The translations under genes and the position numbers were made by a program. From Nelumbo lutea (Eukaryota > Streptophyta > Magnoliopsida > Proteales > Nelumbonaceae), in NCBI GenBank assembly GCA_022828595.1, contig JAKGHH010000008.1:432728-496727 (forward strand): a stretch of DNA of 64,000 bases, given 5' to 3'. The notes under the pieces were generated by a model. The model saw nothing but the letters and a program-made list of their open reading frames with translations, searched no databases and had not been told where the DNA came from. The first letter of the stretch is position 1. Each line of letters begins with the position of its first letter. Below, piece after piece: positions 21,102-32,365 of the stretch.

Positions 21102-21856
21102 AAGGTTTAAAATGTCGATGTTGGTGGAAATGTCAGTCACCCAAATATAAGAAACATGTCGGAAATGGCAGAAGTATCGTATGGAAATATTGTAAAAAAT
21201 ATAGACATGGTGGAAACATTGTAAAATATGCAGAATATAGAATGATATTTTATGAAATGATAGAAGAAGCATAGACACACCTTTTTAAATTATTATCTTG
21301 TTCCAAATCATTAAACAAAGCTAAGAAAATAAGGTTATAGACAAAAAAAATATGTTATGAAGTTGCCCTGTAAATCTTATTAGACTTCAAGATAGAATGA
21401 GTTAAAGGCTTAAAGCAAAATTTAAACTCATAAAAAATGCAAATGGTTGTAATAGATCAACCAAATAATCTATTACACAAACAAAACAAATATTTGACTT
21501 CATGTTTGAAATGAATATTGAGCTAGTTCAAAGTGGTAATCATGTAAGTTTGGTGGACAATAACTTGTTACTTTACATACCTACAATATTTGTTACCAAC
21601 TTATGTTATAATACTATCTCTTGTATTCCACATAGTACCGGTAGTGTTCATTGGGGAATATGTCAATTGTAGTAGAATTTCATGTTGCTACCCATGGAAG
21701 TGGAAATGGAAATATGTCATGGAAACTCTCCCTTGTACTCCACATACTGTTGGTAGTCTTCATTGGGGAAATGTCAATTCTAGTAAAATTTCCTGTCGCT
21801 ACCCATGAAAATGGAAATATGTCGTGGAAATATTAGGGAAATTAGGGACATTTTAA
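21102..21856. mobile_element. 755-bp TIR element in the gypsy chromodomain
   Basis: The left end AAGGTTTAAAATGTCGATG and the right end read inward TTAAAATGTCCCTAAT are inverted copies over about 13 bp. It is flanked by ACCATGC at 21095-21101 and 21857-21863. Removing it restores the chromodomain reading (DATWE then NKFPNMDLEGKV). It contains a two-copy internal tandem repeat of about 113 bp near 21617-21835. No transposase frame. The long duplication suggests a Mutator-like or hAT origin; the family is uncertain. Confidence 0.6.
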
Positions 21857-21863
21857 ACCATGC

Positions 21864-23377
21864 TCCCACGTAGCATCTTTAGGTGGTAGCCCGATCCATT
21901 CCACCTTGGCTTCAGGAATGGTTTGGTGTCCTTGTTCCAACCAAACGAAAATCAACAATCTTGGTGGGCTATGTCTCTAAGTCATCTTCTTTTGAGAAAC
22001 GTGGAAATGTGGTTGTTACACTACTATGCTACCCAATGGCCTTCTCGAGGAGGGTAATGTGGAACACTAGGTGGATTTTAGAGGCCGCTGGCAGCTCCAA
22101 ACGATAGGCCATAGGCCCAATCCTTTCCAGAATTTAGAATGGCCCATAGTACCTAGGTGCGAGCTTGTACCAAACTCGTCTGACCACTGAGATCTTCTTG
22201 TAAGGGTGTAACTTCAAGTAGGCAAAATCACCACTTGGTATTCTAGCGGGCAATGGCGGGCGTCATATTGGGTCTTCATCTTGTGTTGGGCCCTTGCCAG
22301 ATTGTTCTTTAAAAGTTGAATTACTTCATCCCTATCCATTAATTGGGTTTCTACCTCGGCTACCTTGGTAATGCCATATTCATAGGGAAGGGTAGATGGG
22401 GGATCACGATCATTGAGGCTATGTTTGGTTTGAAGGAAAATGGAGGGAAAGGAAGAGAAAGGTAGGGAAACGTTTACAAACCTTGTATAGGTTCTCCTGT
22501 CTTTCCCTTCCTTTCCCTACCTTTTTTCCTTCAAACCACACATAACCTTAGGGCCTTGAAAGGTGTCATACCCATTTCCGACTAGAAGGTTGTGTTATAT
22601 CCATTGCCTTGGCTTGTTTCCTGAAAAGCACCTAAGGTAGGTCTCCAAACATCGATTAAGCACTTCGGTCTGCCTGTTTGTTTGCGAGTTGTAGCTGGTG
22701 GACTGGTGCAGTTGAGTTGCCAGTAGTTTGAAGAATTCCTTCCAAAAATTGACGAGGAAGGTGGGGTCCCGATCTGATACAATGGACTTGGGAATCCCAT
22801 GTAGTTTGGTGATATCCTCGATAAATACCTCTACGATCATTGCTGTCGAGTAGGGGTGAGGCGGGGCGACCATGATAACTGTGACCATGATAACTGACTT
22901 GCTAGTGGAAGGAGCCCAAAAATGAAGTCCATTGATACATCCTCCCAAACCTGCTCAGGAATCTTGAGGGGTCGAAGCAATCCTACTGGAGCTTGAGCAA
23001 GGTATTTATTTTGCTGACAGATAGTTCACTCCTGTACATATTGCTAGACCTCACGACACATCCCGACCCAGTAATAGTGGCTACCCAAGCACTTGAGAGT
23101 ACACAGGATCCCCGAGTACCCCCTAAGGAGAAATCATAGAAGAGCTTCAACAGTTTCCTCTTGTGGGCCAAGTTCTGGGCCACCACAAACTTTCCCTTGA
23201 AGAAGAGATCAAGCCCATTCATGGCATACCTCGGAGCCTGGGTTGGATCTTGTTGTATTGTGGGTCTTGTTGGGCTTCCTAGTGTAAGGCCTCAATGAGA
23301 GGGGAAATGGTATCTGAACATGTAAGTTGGGCTAGGCTTTCAACCCGAGACAACGCATCAACAACTCTGTAAAATCC
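21864..23377 (-). pseudogene. Gypsy integrase and chromodomain, broken
   Basis: Minus strand from 23377: NRVVDALSRVESLAQ, then FFKGKFVVAQ, then a frame-changed zinc-binding stretch (CREVQQYVQE, ICQQNKYLAQAPVGLL). The core follows, with SKSVIMVTV, LHGIPKSIVSDRDPTF (catalytic Asp) and TSYNSQTNRQTEVLNRCLE (catalytic Glu). The C-terminus has PEAKVEWIGLPPKDATWE, a chromodomain, which places it among chromoviruses. Interrupted by small elements at 22417-22547 and 21102-21856, plus stops and frame changes. Confidence 0.85.
22417..22547. mobile_element. 131-bp Harbinger/Tourist-like MITE
   Basis: Inverted ends GGCTATGTTTGGTTTGAAGG and (read inward) GGTTATGTGTGGTTTGAAGG, flanked by TGA (22414-22416) and TTA (22548-22550), consistent with a 3-bp TWA-type duplication with one change. 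It is inserted in the gypsy integrase. The interior is purine-rich then pyrimidine-rich, making a near-perfect hairpin. Confidence 0.65.
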
Positions 23378-23659
23378 CTATTGGATTCTAGGTTAAAGTA
23401 GAGAAGAAGAGAAGGAAGAAGAAGAGAAGAAGAAGAAGAAGAAGGAGGAGGAGAAGAAGGGTTCGGCTAGATGAGGAAAATCAGTCCTCTCTAGTCGACC
23501 CACTTGTATTTATCTCAAAATAAGTTCGGTTACAAGAAAGACTATATTGCCCCTCATAAGTGATGGGACACACAACTTAGACCTGAATAAAACAGACCTT
23601 TCACTCTCACACAGATACATCCAAATGACCAAAATACCCCTATTTTGTGAACTCTAACA
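23378..23659 (-). repeat. 3' LTR of Copia-III
   Basis: 282 bp; longer than its 238-bp partner because of a GAA/GGA-rich microsatellite at about 23405-23460. Ends as TGTTAGAGTTC on the minus strand next to the purine tract. Confidence 0.92.
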
Positions 23660-23664
23660 CTCCC

Positions 23665-24800
23665 CCTCAAGCTGGAGAGTATATGTCATATAGTCCCAAC
23701 TTGTCACAAATATAATCTACTCTGCCTCAAGACAATCCCTTTGTAAAGAGATATGCCCACTGATTTCCCAAGCTCCCATGAGATGTGGTTATCACTCCAC
23801 CAATCACTTTCTCTCTTACAAAGTGACAATCATCCTCGATATGCTTGGTTCTCTCATGGAAGACTGTATTGGAAGAGATGTGAACAACTTCTTGGTTATC
23901 ACGGTAGTCTCATGGGTTTGTCAATTGAGAACCCCATCTCTTGTAGTAAGTTCCTCAACCATACCAGTTCACATGTGGTATGAGCCATAGCTCTATACTC
24001 AGCTACTGCACTACTTCTTGCCACCACTGTTTGTTTCTTGCTCTTCCAAGTTACAAGATTGCCACCAAGGAAGGTACAATACCCTGTAGTTGATCTCCTG
24101 TCTGATACAAAACCAACCCAATAAGCATTTGTATACCCAACTATCTCAAGGGGCCCTCCACTTTTATATAGCAAACCATGGCCTGGAGCACCCTTCAGGT
24201 ACCTAACAATCCTTAGAACTGCTTCACAATGAGGAATCCGAGGATGTTGCATAAACTAACACACCATACTCATAGCAAATGATATATCTGGTCGGGTAAT
24301 GGTCAGATAATTCAACTTTCCCACCAACCTCCTGTATCTTCCAGGATCATCAAACTCCTCACCTGCATCAACACTCAAGTTGACATTCAGTTCCATAGGA
24401 GTCTGCTGGTTTAGCACCTAACAATCCTGTTTGTTCAAGTAGGTCAAGAACATATTTTCTTTGACATAAGTTAATTCCATGTCTTAACCTTACAACTTCT
24501 ATTCCCAAGAAGTACTTCAGCTTACCCAAATCATGCTCGTGGAGCCATAAATTGCCTTCCTCAATGAGCAACAAACCTAGCGGTTTGTTTCAGTCTACAA
24601 ACCTTACCATCCTCCCCCTGAGCAACAAACCCTAGCGGTTGCTCCATATACACATCCTCAATGAGATCACCATGCAAGAAGGCATTTTGAATGTCTAGTT
24701 ACAAAAGAGGCCAGTCATACATAGTAGCTAAGGAAATCAGCACCTGAACTGAACCAATTTTAGCTACAGGAGAAAATGTCTCCATATAGTCCACACCATA
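23665..24800 (-). pseudogene. Copia-III RT/RNase H with catalytic centre deleted
   Basis: From 24800: LYGVDYMETFSPVAKIG, NAFLHGDLIEDVYMEQP, GEDGKVCRLKQT, then a scrambled junction at about 24545-24600 that skips from there to DLGKLKYFLGIEVVR. The YGLKQSPRAWF to YVDD section is missing. RNase H follows from 24252: RIVRYLKGAPGHGLLYKSGG, GYTNAYWVG (Asp changed in the usual TDADW), ARSSAVAEYRAM (usual Glu is Val). It ends near 23670 with stops. Confidence 0.85.
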
Positions 24801-24803
24801 CAA

Positions 24804-26685
24804 CTAAGAATAGCCCTTGGCCACTAACTTGGCCTTCAATCGTTCCACACTGCCATCTGGGAGATGCTTCATTGTGTAGACCCACTTACACCCAACAACA
24901 TGCTTACTAGGAGGAAGAGCAGTGAATTCCCACGTGTGGTTGTGTTGTAGAGCAAATAGTTCCTCTTCCATTGCTTGTCGCCACCCTGGGGAGGTAAGGG
25001 CTTCCTGGACAGTCTTGGGAATGGAAACATATGATAGCAATGATATAAAGTTGCGATAAGCAGAAAGGTGAGCAACGAAAACATAGTGGGAAATAGGATG
25101 AGAAGTACAAGTAAGTTTACCTTTCTGCAGGGAAATAGGAAGATCAAGGTTCGAGAGAGAAGAAGCAACCATAGGATCTGTCGACGAGGGCTGGATTGGA
25201 GAAGGGGCCGATGCGCTTCTATGAGTATACACTTGTCTGATTGGTAGCCTCTCAGTAGTAACTGGCACGGGAGGAGGAACTACAGGGGGAACTGCAACTG
25301 GAATGGGAACCACAGGAAGAGGATCCTCAACAGGGACAGGAAGAGGAACTATAGGGGGAGGAGAAAGAACCACGGTGTCCGAGAAAAAAGGAACCGATTC
25401 AAAGAAGGTGAAATCAAAGCACACAAATGACTTATGGGAGTTAGTGTTATAGAACTTATACCCTTTCTGAGTCCTGGAGTATCCAAGGAAGATAAACTTA
25501 GTAGCTCGTGCATCTAACTTGTCTAAACCAGGACCCAAATTTTGAACAAAGCAAACACACCCAAAGACTCTCGGGGTAAGAGGAAACGGGGACAAGGTGG
25601 GAAACAACACGGAGAAGGGGGATTGACTTCCAAGGATGGACATGGGCATCCGATTGATGAGAAAATATGATGTGAGGACAACATCACTCCAAAAACGCTT
25701 TGGGACATTCATATTAAGCATCATAGACCAAGCAGTTTCAAGGAGATGTCGATTTTTGCGTTCAGCTACACCGTTCTGTTGTGGGGTGTAGGAACACGAG
25801 GTTTGATGAATTATCCCATGGTGCTCTAAGTATTGTTGAAATGGTGTTGAGATGTAGTCTTTTGCATTATCGAAGCGAAGAATTTTAATATGAACACCAA
25901 ACTGTGTACATATTTCGGCATAAAATTTCTGAAAAAATGGAGAACAATTCACTGCGATCTTTCATAAGATAAATCCATGTCATTCTTGAAAAGTCATCAA
26001 CAAAAACTACAAACTACTTATAGCGATTGTATGACATCACTTTGATTGGACCCCAAACATCAGAATGAACTAAAGAAAAAGGACTCAAAACACGACTATC
26101 AACTCTTGGACTGAAAGAGACTCTATGATGTTTCCCAAGCTGACACGATTCACAATCCAACAATGAAAGATGACTCAAAGAAGGAACTAGCAACTTGAAA
26201 GTTTTGAGAGAAGGATGACCAAGTCTGCAATGCCATTGAAGAGGAGTAAGAGACGACTGAAAGGCTACTGGAGGGCTACCACCATCAAGGTAATACAATC
26301 CACCTGCCTCATGCCCTCCACCAATCTTCATCCCCGTCTTGAGATCCTGAAACACACAAGAAGAGGGATAAAAGGTTATGGAACAATTAAGTGACTTGGT
26401 TAATTTACTAACAGACATAAGGTTAAAAGAGAACTTAGGTACATATAAAACAAATGATAAGGATAAGGAGGAGAGATCAACATCACCAACACCACAAATG
26501 GGAGATGTAGAACCATTAGCAAGAGTAACTGTTTGAGATGTGGAGGATTGAGAAAGAGAAGAGAATACATTTGGAGTCCCAAACATATGGTCCGAGGCTC
26601 CGGAGTCAATGATCCAGTGTGAAGGCTTGGAAGCTAGCAAGCCATACCTGAATGGGCAAGGGTAGTTGTGTTCTGCTGAGAACAT
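24804..26685 (-). pseudogene. Copia-III protease, integrase and start of RT
   Basis: 26685-26014 holds WIIDSGASDHMFGTP (intact protease site), VTLANGSTSPICGVGDVD, the gag-pre-integrase block GGLYYLDGG and WHCRLGHPSLKTF, and HSDVWGPIKV. A frame change near 25960-26010 follows. 25952-24804 (382 codons) has LRFDNAKDY (second Asp kept), TPQQNGVAERKNRH (Glu), VFLGY-type C-terminus, a proline-rich linker and RT start WVYTMKHLPDGSVERLKAKL, ending at a stop after AKGYS. Confidence 0.88.
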
Positions 26686-27735
26686 GTCTGAAGGAACTGC
26701 TCATATACTGCACGAGGTACACTCACCATCTCCTTCCTAGAAGCACCAGTAGATGTGGAGGGAATCTTATCTGTTTGCAGATTTTCACTAACCGTACCAC
26801 TGCCCCTAGTCATAGCATGGTTAGCCCAAGTGTTAGGTGGACCATGTAAATCATAGCAGAAATTAACAGTGTGCCCCTCTAATCCACAGTAAGTACACTT
26901 CCTAGGAGCATTACTTCTTCCTTTACGACGACCTCCCCCTGAGTCTCGACCTCCACTCTGGCCACCAGCACGATTAAACATGGGACCACCTCGGTTTCTT
27001 GGAAGTCCACGGCCACCACTACCACCACTTCTATTTCCACGACCTCCACCTCTAGCTACCACCAAACCAGATCTGTCTGAGAGAGAAGAATGATCTGCAG
27101 ACTCAATAGATGTCCTCCTAAGACAGGCAAACATTTCTTCAAGTGAGGGAAGAGCAGACCCTCCCAGTATTTGTGCACGGACAGGTTCATATTCAGCCTT
27201 CAAACCTACCAGAAATCTAGTCACATCAAGTTGCTCACGTTGTTGTTGCTGAACCTGAACATCCGGTGTTAGGGGATGATACACATTAAGCCCATTTCTG
27301 ATGTTCCTCAAACTTGCATAATTTTCTTCCAAGCTCTGGCTGCCTTGCTTCAGATTGAAGTACTCTTGGTACATCTGATACTCCCTAGCTGTATTGTCTT
27401 GCCCGAAATACAGTTTCTTAGCATGATCCTAGATCTCTTTAGCTGTATCTAGGAACATAAAGTTCACATTGATTTTTGGTTCCATGCTATTCCACAACCA
27501 TGTCATAATTTGAGCATCCTCCTACTCCCAGTCACTAAACCCTAGAGAGTCAGAGGAAGGCTTTTCCTCTCTCACATGCTTCACTTTCTTCTTGGCCTTC
27601 AAGAACACCTCCACCGACTTGGCCCAAGGCATAGTTCTCACCATTCAGCTTAATGGATGTCATTTGAACATTCGGATAATCTGGAGAGGTCATAACTCCA
27701 GTTTTGTTGTCACTACCATCTCCGGTTGATGACAT
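26634..27735 (-). pseudogene. Copia-III gag, broken
   Basis: Starts MSSTGDGSDNKTGVMTSP at 27735. A frame change near 27630 hits NGENYVPWAKS. Stops follow at about 27524 and 27430. From 27374 the frame is open for 246 codons: YFNLKQGSQSLEEN, RFLVGLKAEYEPVRAQ, an RG-rich tail (GGGRGNRSGGSGGRGL) and an intact zinc knuckle CTYCGLEGHTVNFC near 26857-26898, then YDLHGPPNTWANHAM. The RG-rich tail and knuckle bind RNA. Confidence 0.88.
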
Positions 27736-28317
27736 TTTTAACTAAATCTGCTCTCCTCACAAGAAAGTATGAACACCACTACACAGCACAAGAGTTTACT
27801 TTCAACTATTCAGAAACATCTACACACCATTCAACACAGTACACCACCACCACACCACTGCTGTCGTGAACTTCAGCAGCCAAAAACAACTACTTTCAAC
27901 ACACATACGAGGTATAAACAGAGGAGAACACACACCACAGCATACTAGTCACTTCATACCTCCACAAAAAAAAAAAAAAATTGAACCAAAGCACAGCATC
28001 TACAGTCCACTACTTGGCGAAAAACAAAATTGTTCATACCTGTCCACAAACAGCCCTCTTCGTATCACAGAATAGAGGGCTTCTAGTACACCACCTCAAC
28101 GACCACCACCACAGTAACTGGAGGCATACTCACCTCCAAAACCACAAAACGACCACTCCTTTTTTGGCCTCTTGATGAGCTGCAACTCAGGCTAGAAGAA
28201 AATCAAAGAGGGCTGGACTGGTTGGCGGCAAACACAGAAAGAAGAAAAACAGTGAGAAAAAAAGAAAAAAGAGGAAAAGAGAACTAGGTTTTATTGCTCT
28301 GATACCATGTAAAATCC

Positions 28318-28555
28318 CTATTGGATTCTAGGTTAAAGTAGAGAAGGAGAAGAAGGGTTCAGCCAGATGAGGAAAATCAGTTCTCTCTAGTCGACCCACT
28401 TGTATTTATCTCAAAATAAGTTTGGTTACAAGAAAGACTATATTGCCCCTCATAAGTGATGGGACACACAACTTGGACCTGAATAAAACAGACCTTTCAC
28501 TCTCACACAGATACACCCAAATGACCAAAATACCCTTGTTCTGTGAACTCTAACA
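28318..28555 (-). repeat. 5' LTR of Copia-III
   Basis: 238 bp, adjacent to the primer binding site complement TGCTCTGATACCA at 28305-28317. Shares TGTAAAATCCCTATTGGATT and the TAGTCGACCCACTTG block with the 3' LTR. Confidence 0.92.
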
Positions 28556-28618
28556 AACTCTATTGGCATCACCTCTTAGCTCAAATGGCTGAGAGAAATC
28601 TAGAAGGACTAACATCGG

Positions 28619-28952
28619 TGAAGAAAAACAGCCTTCTGAGATAAATGGACTATTCAAAAGGGTGCAGAAAAGTGACAGAACAGCAGAAACAAAGAAGAGA
28701 GAAGAGAAAAGAGGAAGAAGAAGGTGACAGCAATAAGGGTTCAGAGAGAGATTTTCGAATCTAATCTCCTCTTACTCCCTAATTCCTTTTCATTAACTTA
28801 ATTTCAGTAATTTACAAAGAGGCCCTTAATTGGGCAAATAATTTAAAAAGACATAACATAAGAAAGGCCTATGTTGAGGCCCATTACAACAAAGAACATA
28901 AAGAAAAGAAATAAGAAACAGTCTATGGGCCATTCGGCCCATCTTCTCTACA
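28619..28952 (-). repeat. 3' LTR of Copia-IV
   Basis: About 334 bp from GAAGAAAAACAGCC to CTTCTCTACA. Matches 40781-41110 with few differences. Contains the palindrome-like GGGCCATTCGGCCC. Confidence 0.9.
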
Positions 28953-28959
28953 CTCCCCC

Positions 28960-30257
28960 TCAAGTTGAGCATAGATGTCAATCATGCCAAGCTTGCTAGT
29001 ATCATGCTAAAGTTTAGCCTTGGAGATGCCCTTGGTAAGGAAATCAACTAACTGTCATTCAGAAGAGATAAATGGTAGACAAACTTCTCCAGAAGCCACT
29101 CTTTCTCGAATAAAATGTCTATCAACTTCAATATGTTTGGTTTTGTCATGTTGCACTGGATTGTGAGCAATGTTGATGGAAGCTTGATTATCACAATATA
29201 ACATTAATGGCTTATTATACTCAATACCCAGTTCCTCCATCAAGGATCGAAGCCACAATAGCTCAAAAACTCCATGAGCCATGGCTCTGTATTCAGCTTC
29301 GGCTGAAGATCTAGCAACAACTGATTGTTTCTTGCTTCTCCAAGAAACAATATTACCTACCACCAGGCTATAGTACCCAAAAGTTTATCTTTTATCACCA
29401 ATGTTTCCAGCCCAATCAGCATCTATGTAAGCTTCCAGTTTCATATGACCATGCTTTGCAAATAGAATTCCCTTTTCCAGGAGAACCCTTTAAATAACAC
29501 AGAATTCGTTCTACTGGTGCCATGTGTCCCTGGGAGCATGCATGAACTCACTAATGCAGCTGACAACATATACAATGTCTGGCCAAGTCATGCATAGATA
29601 GAGTAGTTTCCCAAATAACCTCTAGAAGACTCCCTTATCTTTCAACAATACCCCATTTGAGGCAGAAAGTTTATGACTCATATCAATAGGAGTAGCAACT
29701 GGTCTAGCACCCATCTTCCCTGTTTCGGTGAGCAAGTCAAGCGCATACTTTCATTGAGAGATAAGGTTCCTATCCTTAGATCGAGCAACTTCAATGACAA
29801 CAAAATATCTCAATTCCCCCAGATCTTTGATCTCAAACTCTATATGAAGGAAAGATTTAAGATCATTAATCCCTGTTATATCATTACCAGTCACAACTAT
29901 ATGATCAACATAGACAATAAGATATACTGCCAAAGAGACTCTCCTCGTCACAAAGAGGGTATGATCAGACTAAGTCTGTATATAGCCAAAGTTAACAAGG
30001 GCAGCCCTAAACCTTTCAAACCATGCCCTAGGTGATTGTTTAAGTCCATAAAGAGATTTTTTCAGCTTGCATACTTTTCCTTCCGTATCTATGTCATACA
30101 TCCCCGGAGCAAGAGACATATAGACCTCCTGATGTAACTCTCCATTTAGGAATGCATTTTTTACATCCACCTGGTAAAGTGGTCAATCTGAATGTGCATC
30201 CATAGATAGCAGAACCCTCACAGAGGTCATTTTTGCAACAGGAGCAAAGGTCTCTAG
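28960..30257 (-). pseudogene. Copia-IV RT C-terminal part and RNase H
   Basis: RT resumes after the composite: [38 protein letters not shown], then (frame change) LIVYVDHIVVTGND at about 29913-29872, where the second catalytic Asp of YVDD is His. RNase H at 29363-28960 has MVGNIVSWRSKKQSV, SSAEAEYRAMAHG, LYCDNQASINIA and DKTKHIEVDRHF. Stops and frame changes near 29500-29400 and 29055. Complementary N-terminal RT is at 37480-37931. Confidence 0.87.
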
Positions 30258-30262
30258 ATAGT

Positions 30263-30508
30263 TGTTGAAGTTCAACCTGCCCTAGAATTCTGTCTTGTTC
30301 GTTGATTGTAAAGTAAAGTGAACAGCAAGAAGTAGAAGTAGGAGAGGAAAGAAGAAGAGAGAAAAGAGAGAAGGTTTGGTTCAAATTAGAGAAAAAGTTA
30401 TCCCTAGATTCGGCCAGACTTGTTATTATATTATTAACTTATTGGAAAAGACTTATGTGCCCTTATTTAAGTAAGAGGCACTCGAACTAACATAACAGTA
30501 CACATCAA
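30263..30508 (-). repeat. LTR-a of composite, truncated in U3
   Basis: 246 bp matching LTR-b and LTR-c from TGTTGAAGTTC up to CACATCAA. The last 45-50 bp present in the others (ACATTCTCAACAAG to ACTAACA) are replaced by gag sequence. The outer end abuts ATAGT. Confidence 0.88.
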
Positions 30509-32065
30509 GTGGCAACATGGAATTACACAACCATATTTCCTTAGCAGTGTTTGCCCATAAGAAATTTTTACTTATATGTGGCAACATGGAATTACACAAC
30601 CAAGTCATCACCATATAATTTTCCTGCACCCACCGGGAGTTACTAGTTTCGGGTTTCACCTCTTCACCAGTGATATACCCTAATTTCCCACGAGCCCCAT
30701 TGGCCATCTTTGCAGGTTGTGACCATTTCAAGTAGTTTGCACCATCCAACCTAACTGTAGTAATGGTTCCAGCCCCGAAGGGGTCTCCAACACCCCCTCC
30801 CACTGGTCCCATTTCATTCCTGGGCTTATTTTCAACTCTATGGCCCTCCATGCTTCTCAACAAAGGTAAAGAAAATAACTAAAAAATGCAGCAAGATCAA
30901 ACAAGACACCTTTTGGAACCAACAACACTTTCTTGGTGTCCTGGGCTTTCTTCCCACAAAAGATTCCTTTTCTGTGGGATGGGAGAAGAGAGAGAAAAGA
31001 CAACTGCCCTCTCTAGAAGCCTCCAAACCTCGTGGAACTTGAATCGCCCCTTACAAAAAACTCCAAGGAACCCTAAAAAACTAGGGCGCCACTTCCTAGG
31101 TCAAAATTGAAGAGTCCAGAAAAACAAGACTCTTCTCCTTTCTCCAATTTTTCCTGATTCTGATGAGAAACCCTAGACCAGCTACAAGGCACACAGATCC
31201 ATCAAGAAAATCCAAAAACTGGGCTTACCTGAGAGCTTCGATCAGCCTCTTAAATCACCATGCAGTCGGCCGATCTAGGGCTGCATGAGAGAACAACTTC
31301 AAGAACCTTCAACCTGCTCTGATACCAAGTAGAAATCACTATTTGCTTATTCAGTCAAGCTTCTTGTGAGAGAAAGAGGGGGAAGGTGAATATTTCAGCA
31401 GTAGAGAAGGAAGGAGAAGAAGAAAAGAGTAGGAGGTCAACTAGAGTTATGAAAAAGTTAACCCTAGCCGCCAGCCCCTCATTATATTTATATTTAACTT
31501 AAAGATGAGATATTACAAGGATGCCCTTAGTAGGGCGGCTACTAAAACTGAATAGTCACAACTTTAAAAAATAAAAAAACTAATGGGCCGAAGGCCCAAC
31601 AACTTCCTAATTAAATAAAAACAAACTAAAGACAAACCGGGCCACTCAACAAAACAAACCGGCCCACTCAACAAGTCTAATAGTTTGACTCCTAGGATTA
31701 TTATGAGTTTAGAGTCTTTAAATATGTATGGACATTTTACACAGAGCAATGAAATATATTAAGTTTTCTTCAGCTTATGCTAACTATGGTGAGTGATTCC
31801 TGTGCCCTGGAGTGATTCTAGGCACCTTGTGTGAGTGATTCCAGGTATTTTTCTCTCTTCTTCCTCTCCCTATTTTCTCTGTTATTCCTTCAAAAAGCCA
31901 TTACAACCATCAACAACCATAAAATTCTGATCAAAGAAGACTATTCAACATTCTCTAAGGACTTCTTGGATGTGCTCTTTTCCTAAAAAAATTGTATGTT
32001 CCCAAATTGGTCACAAGTTAAGCTTTGATTAGTGTAGATAATTAAGGAATTATAGTAGTTAGACT
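30509..32065 (-). other. Captured segment: lineage-B gag start, leader and LTR, plus unknown 392 bp
   Basis: In the composite's direction: 32065-31674 is unidentified sequence with GTGAGTGATTCC repeated. 31673-31328 is an LTR (AGTAGAAATCAC to CACTCAACA) of the Copia-V type. 31327-31315 is its primer site TGGTATCAGAGCA. Leader follows, then gag from ATG at 30851: MEGHRVENKPRNEMG, VRLDGANYLKWSQPAK and WLCNSMLPHISKNFLW. At its end the gag text jumps back and repeats the WLCNSMLP stretch (30581-30605 repeated at 30509-30533) before joining LTR-a. Confidence 0.75.
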
Positions 32066-32358
32066 TGTTGAAGTTCGACCTGCCCTAGAATTTTGTCTTG
32101 TTCGTTGACTGTAAAGTAAAGTGAACAACAAGAAGAAGAAGTAGGAGAGGAAAGAAGAAGAGAGAAGGTCTGGTTCGAATTAGAGGAAAAAAATATTTTT
32201 CCTAGATTCGGCCAGACCTGTTATCATATTATTAACTTATTGGAAAAGACTTAAGTGCCCTTATTTAAGTAAGAGGCACTCGAACTAACATAACAGTACA
32301 CATCAACATTCTCAACAAGTGCAAAGACCAAAATACCCCTTCACTAACACCACTAACA
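32066..32358 (-). repeat. LTR-b of composite (internal LTR)
   Basis: 293 bp, complete from TGTTGAAGTTC to CACTAACA, adjacent to the purine tract complement CTCCCCCTCAAG. It is the proper 3' LTR for the RNase H next to it. Confidence 0.9.
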
Positions 32359-32365
32359 CTCCCCC

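Larger units (their letters stand above)
23378..28555 (-). mobile_element. Copia-III, lineage-A copia element in gypsy
   Basis: 5' LTR 28318-28555, 3' LTR 23378-23659, primer site complement at 28305-28317, purine tract complement CTCCCCCTCAAG at 23660. Perfect AACTC duplication at 23373-23377 and 28556-28560. Gag, protease, integrase, partial RT and RNase H are present. The RT has lost its catalytic centre. Inserted in the gypsy just where RNase H had been deleted. Confidence 0.93.
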
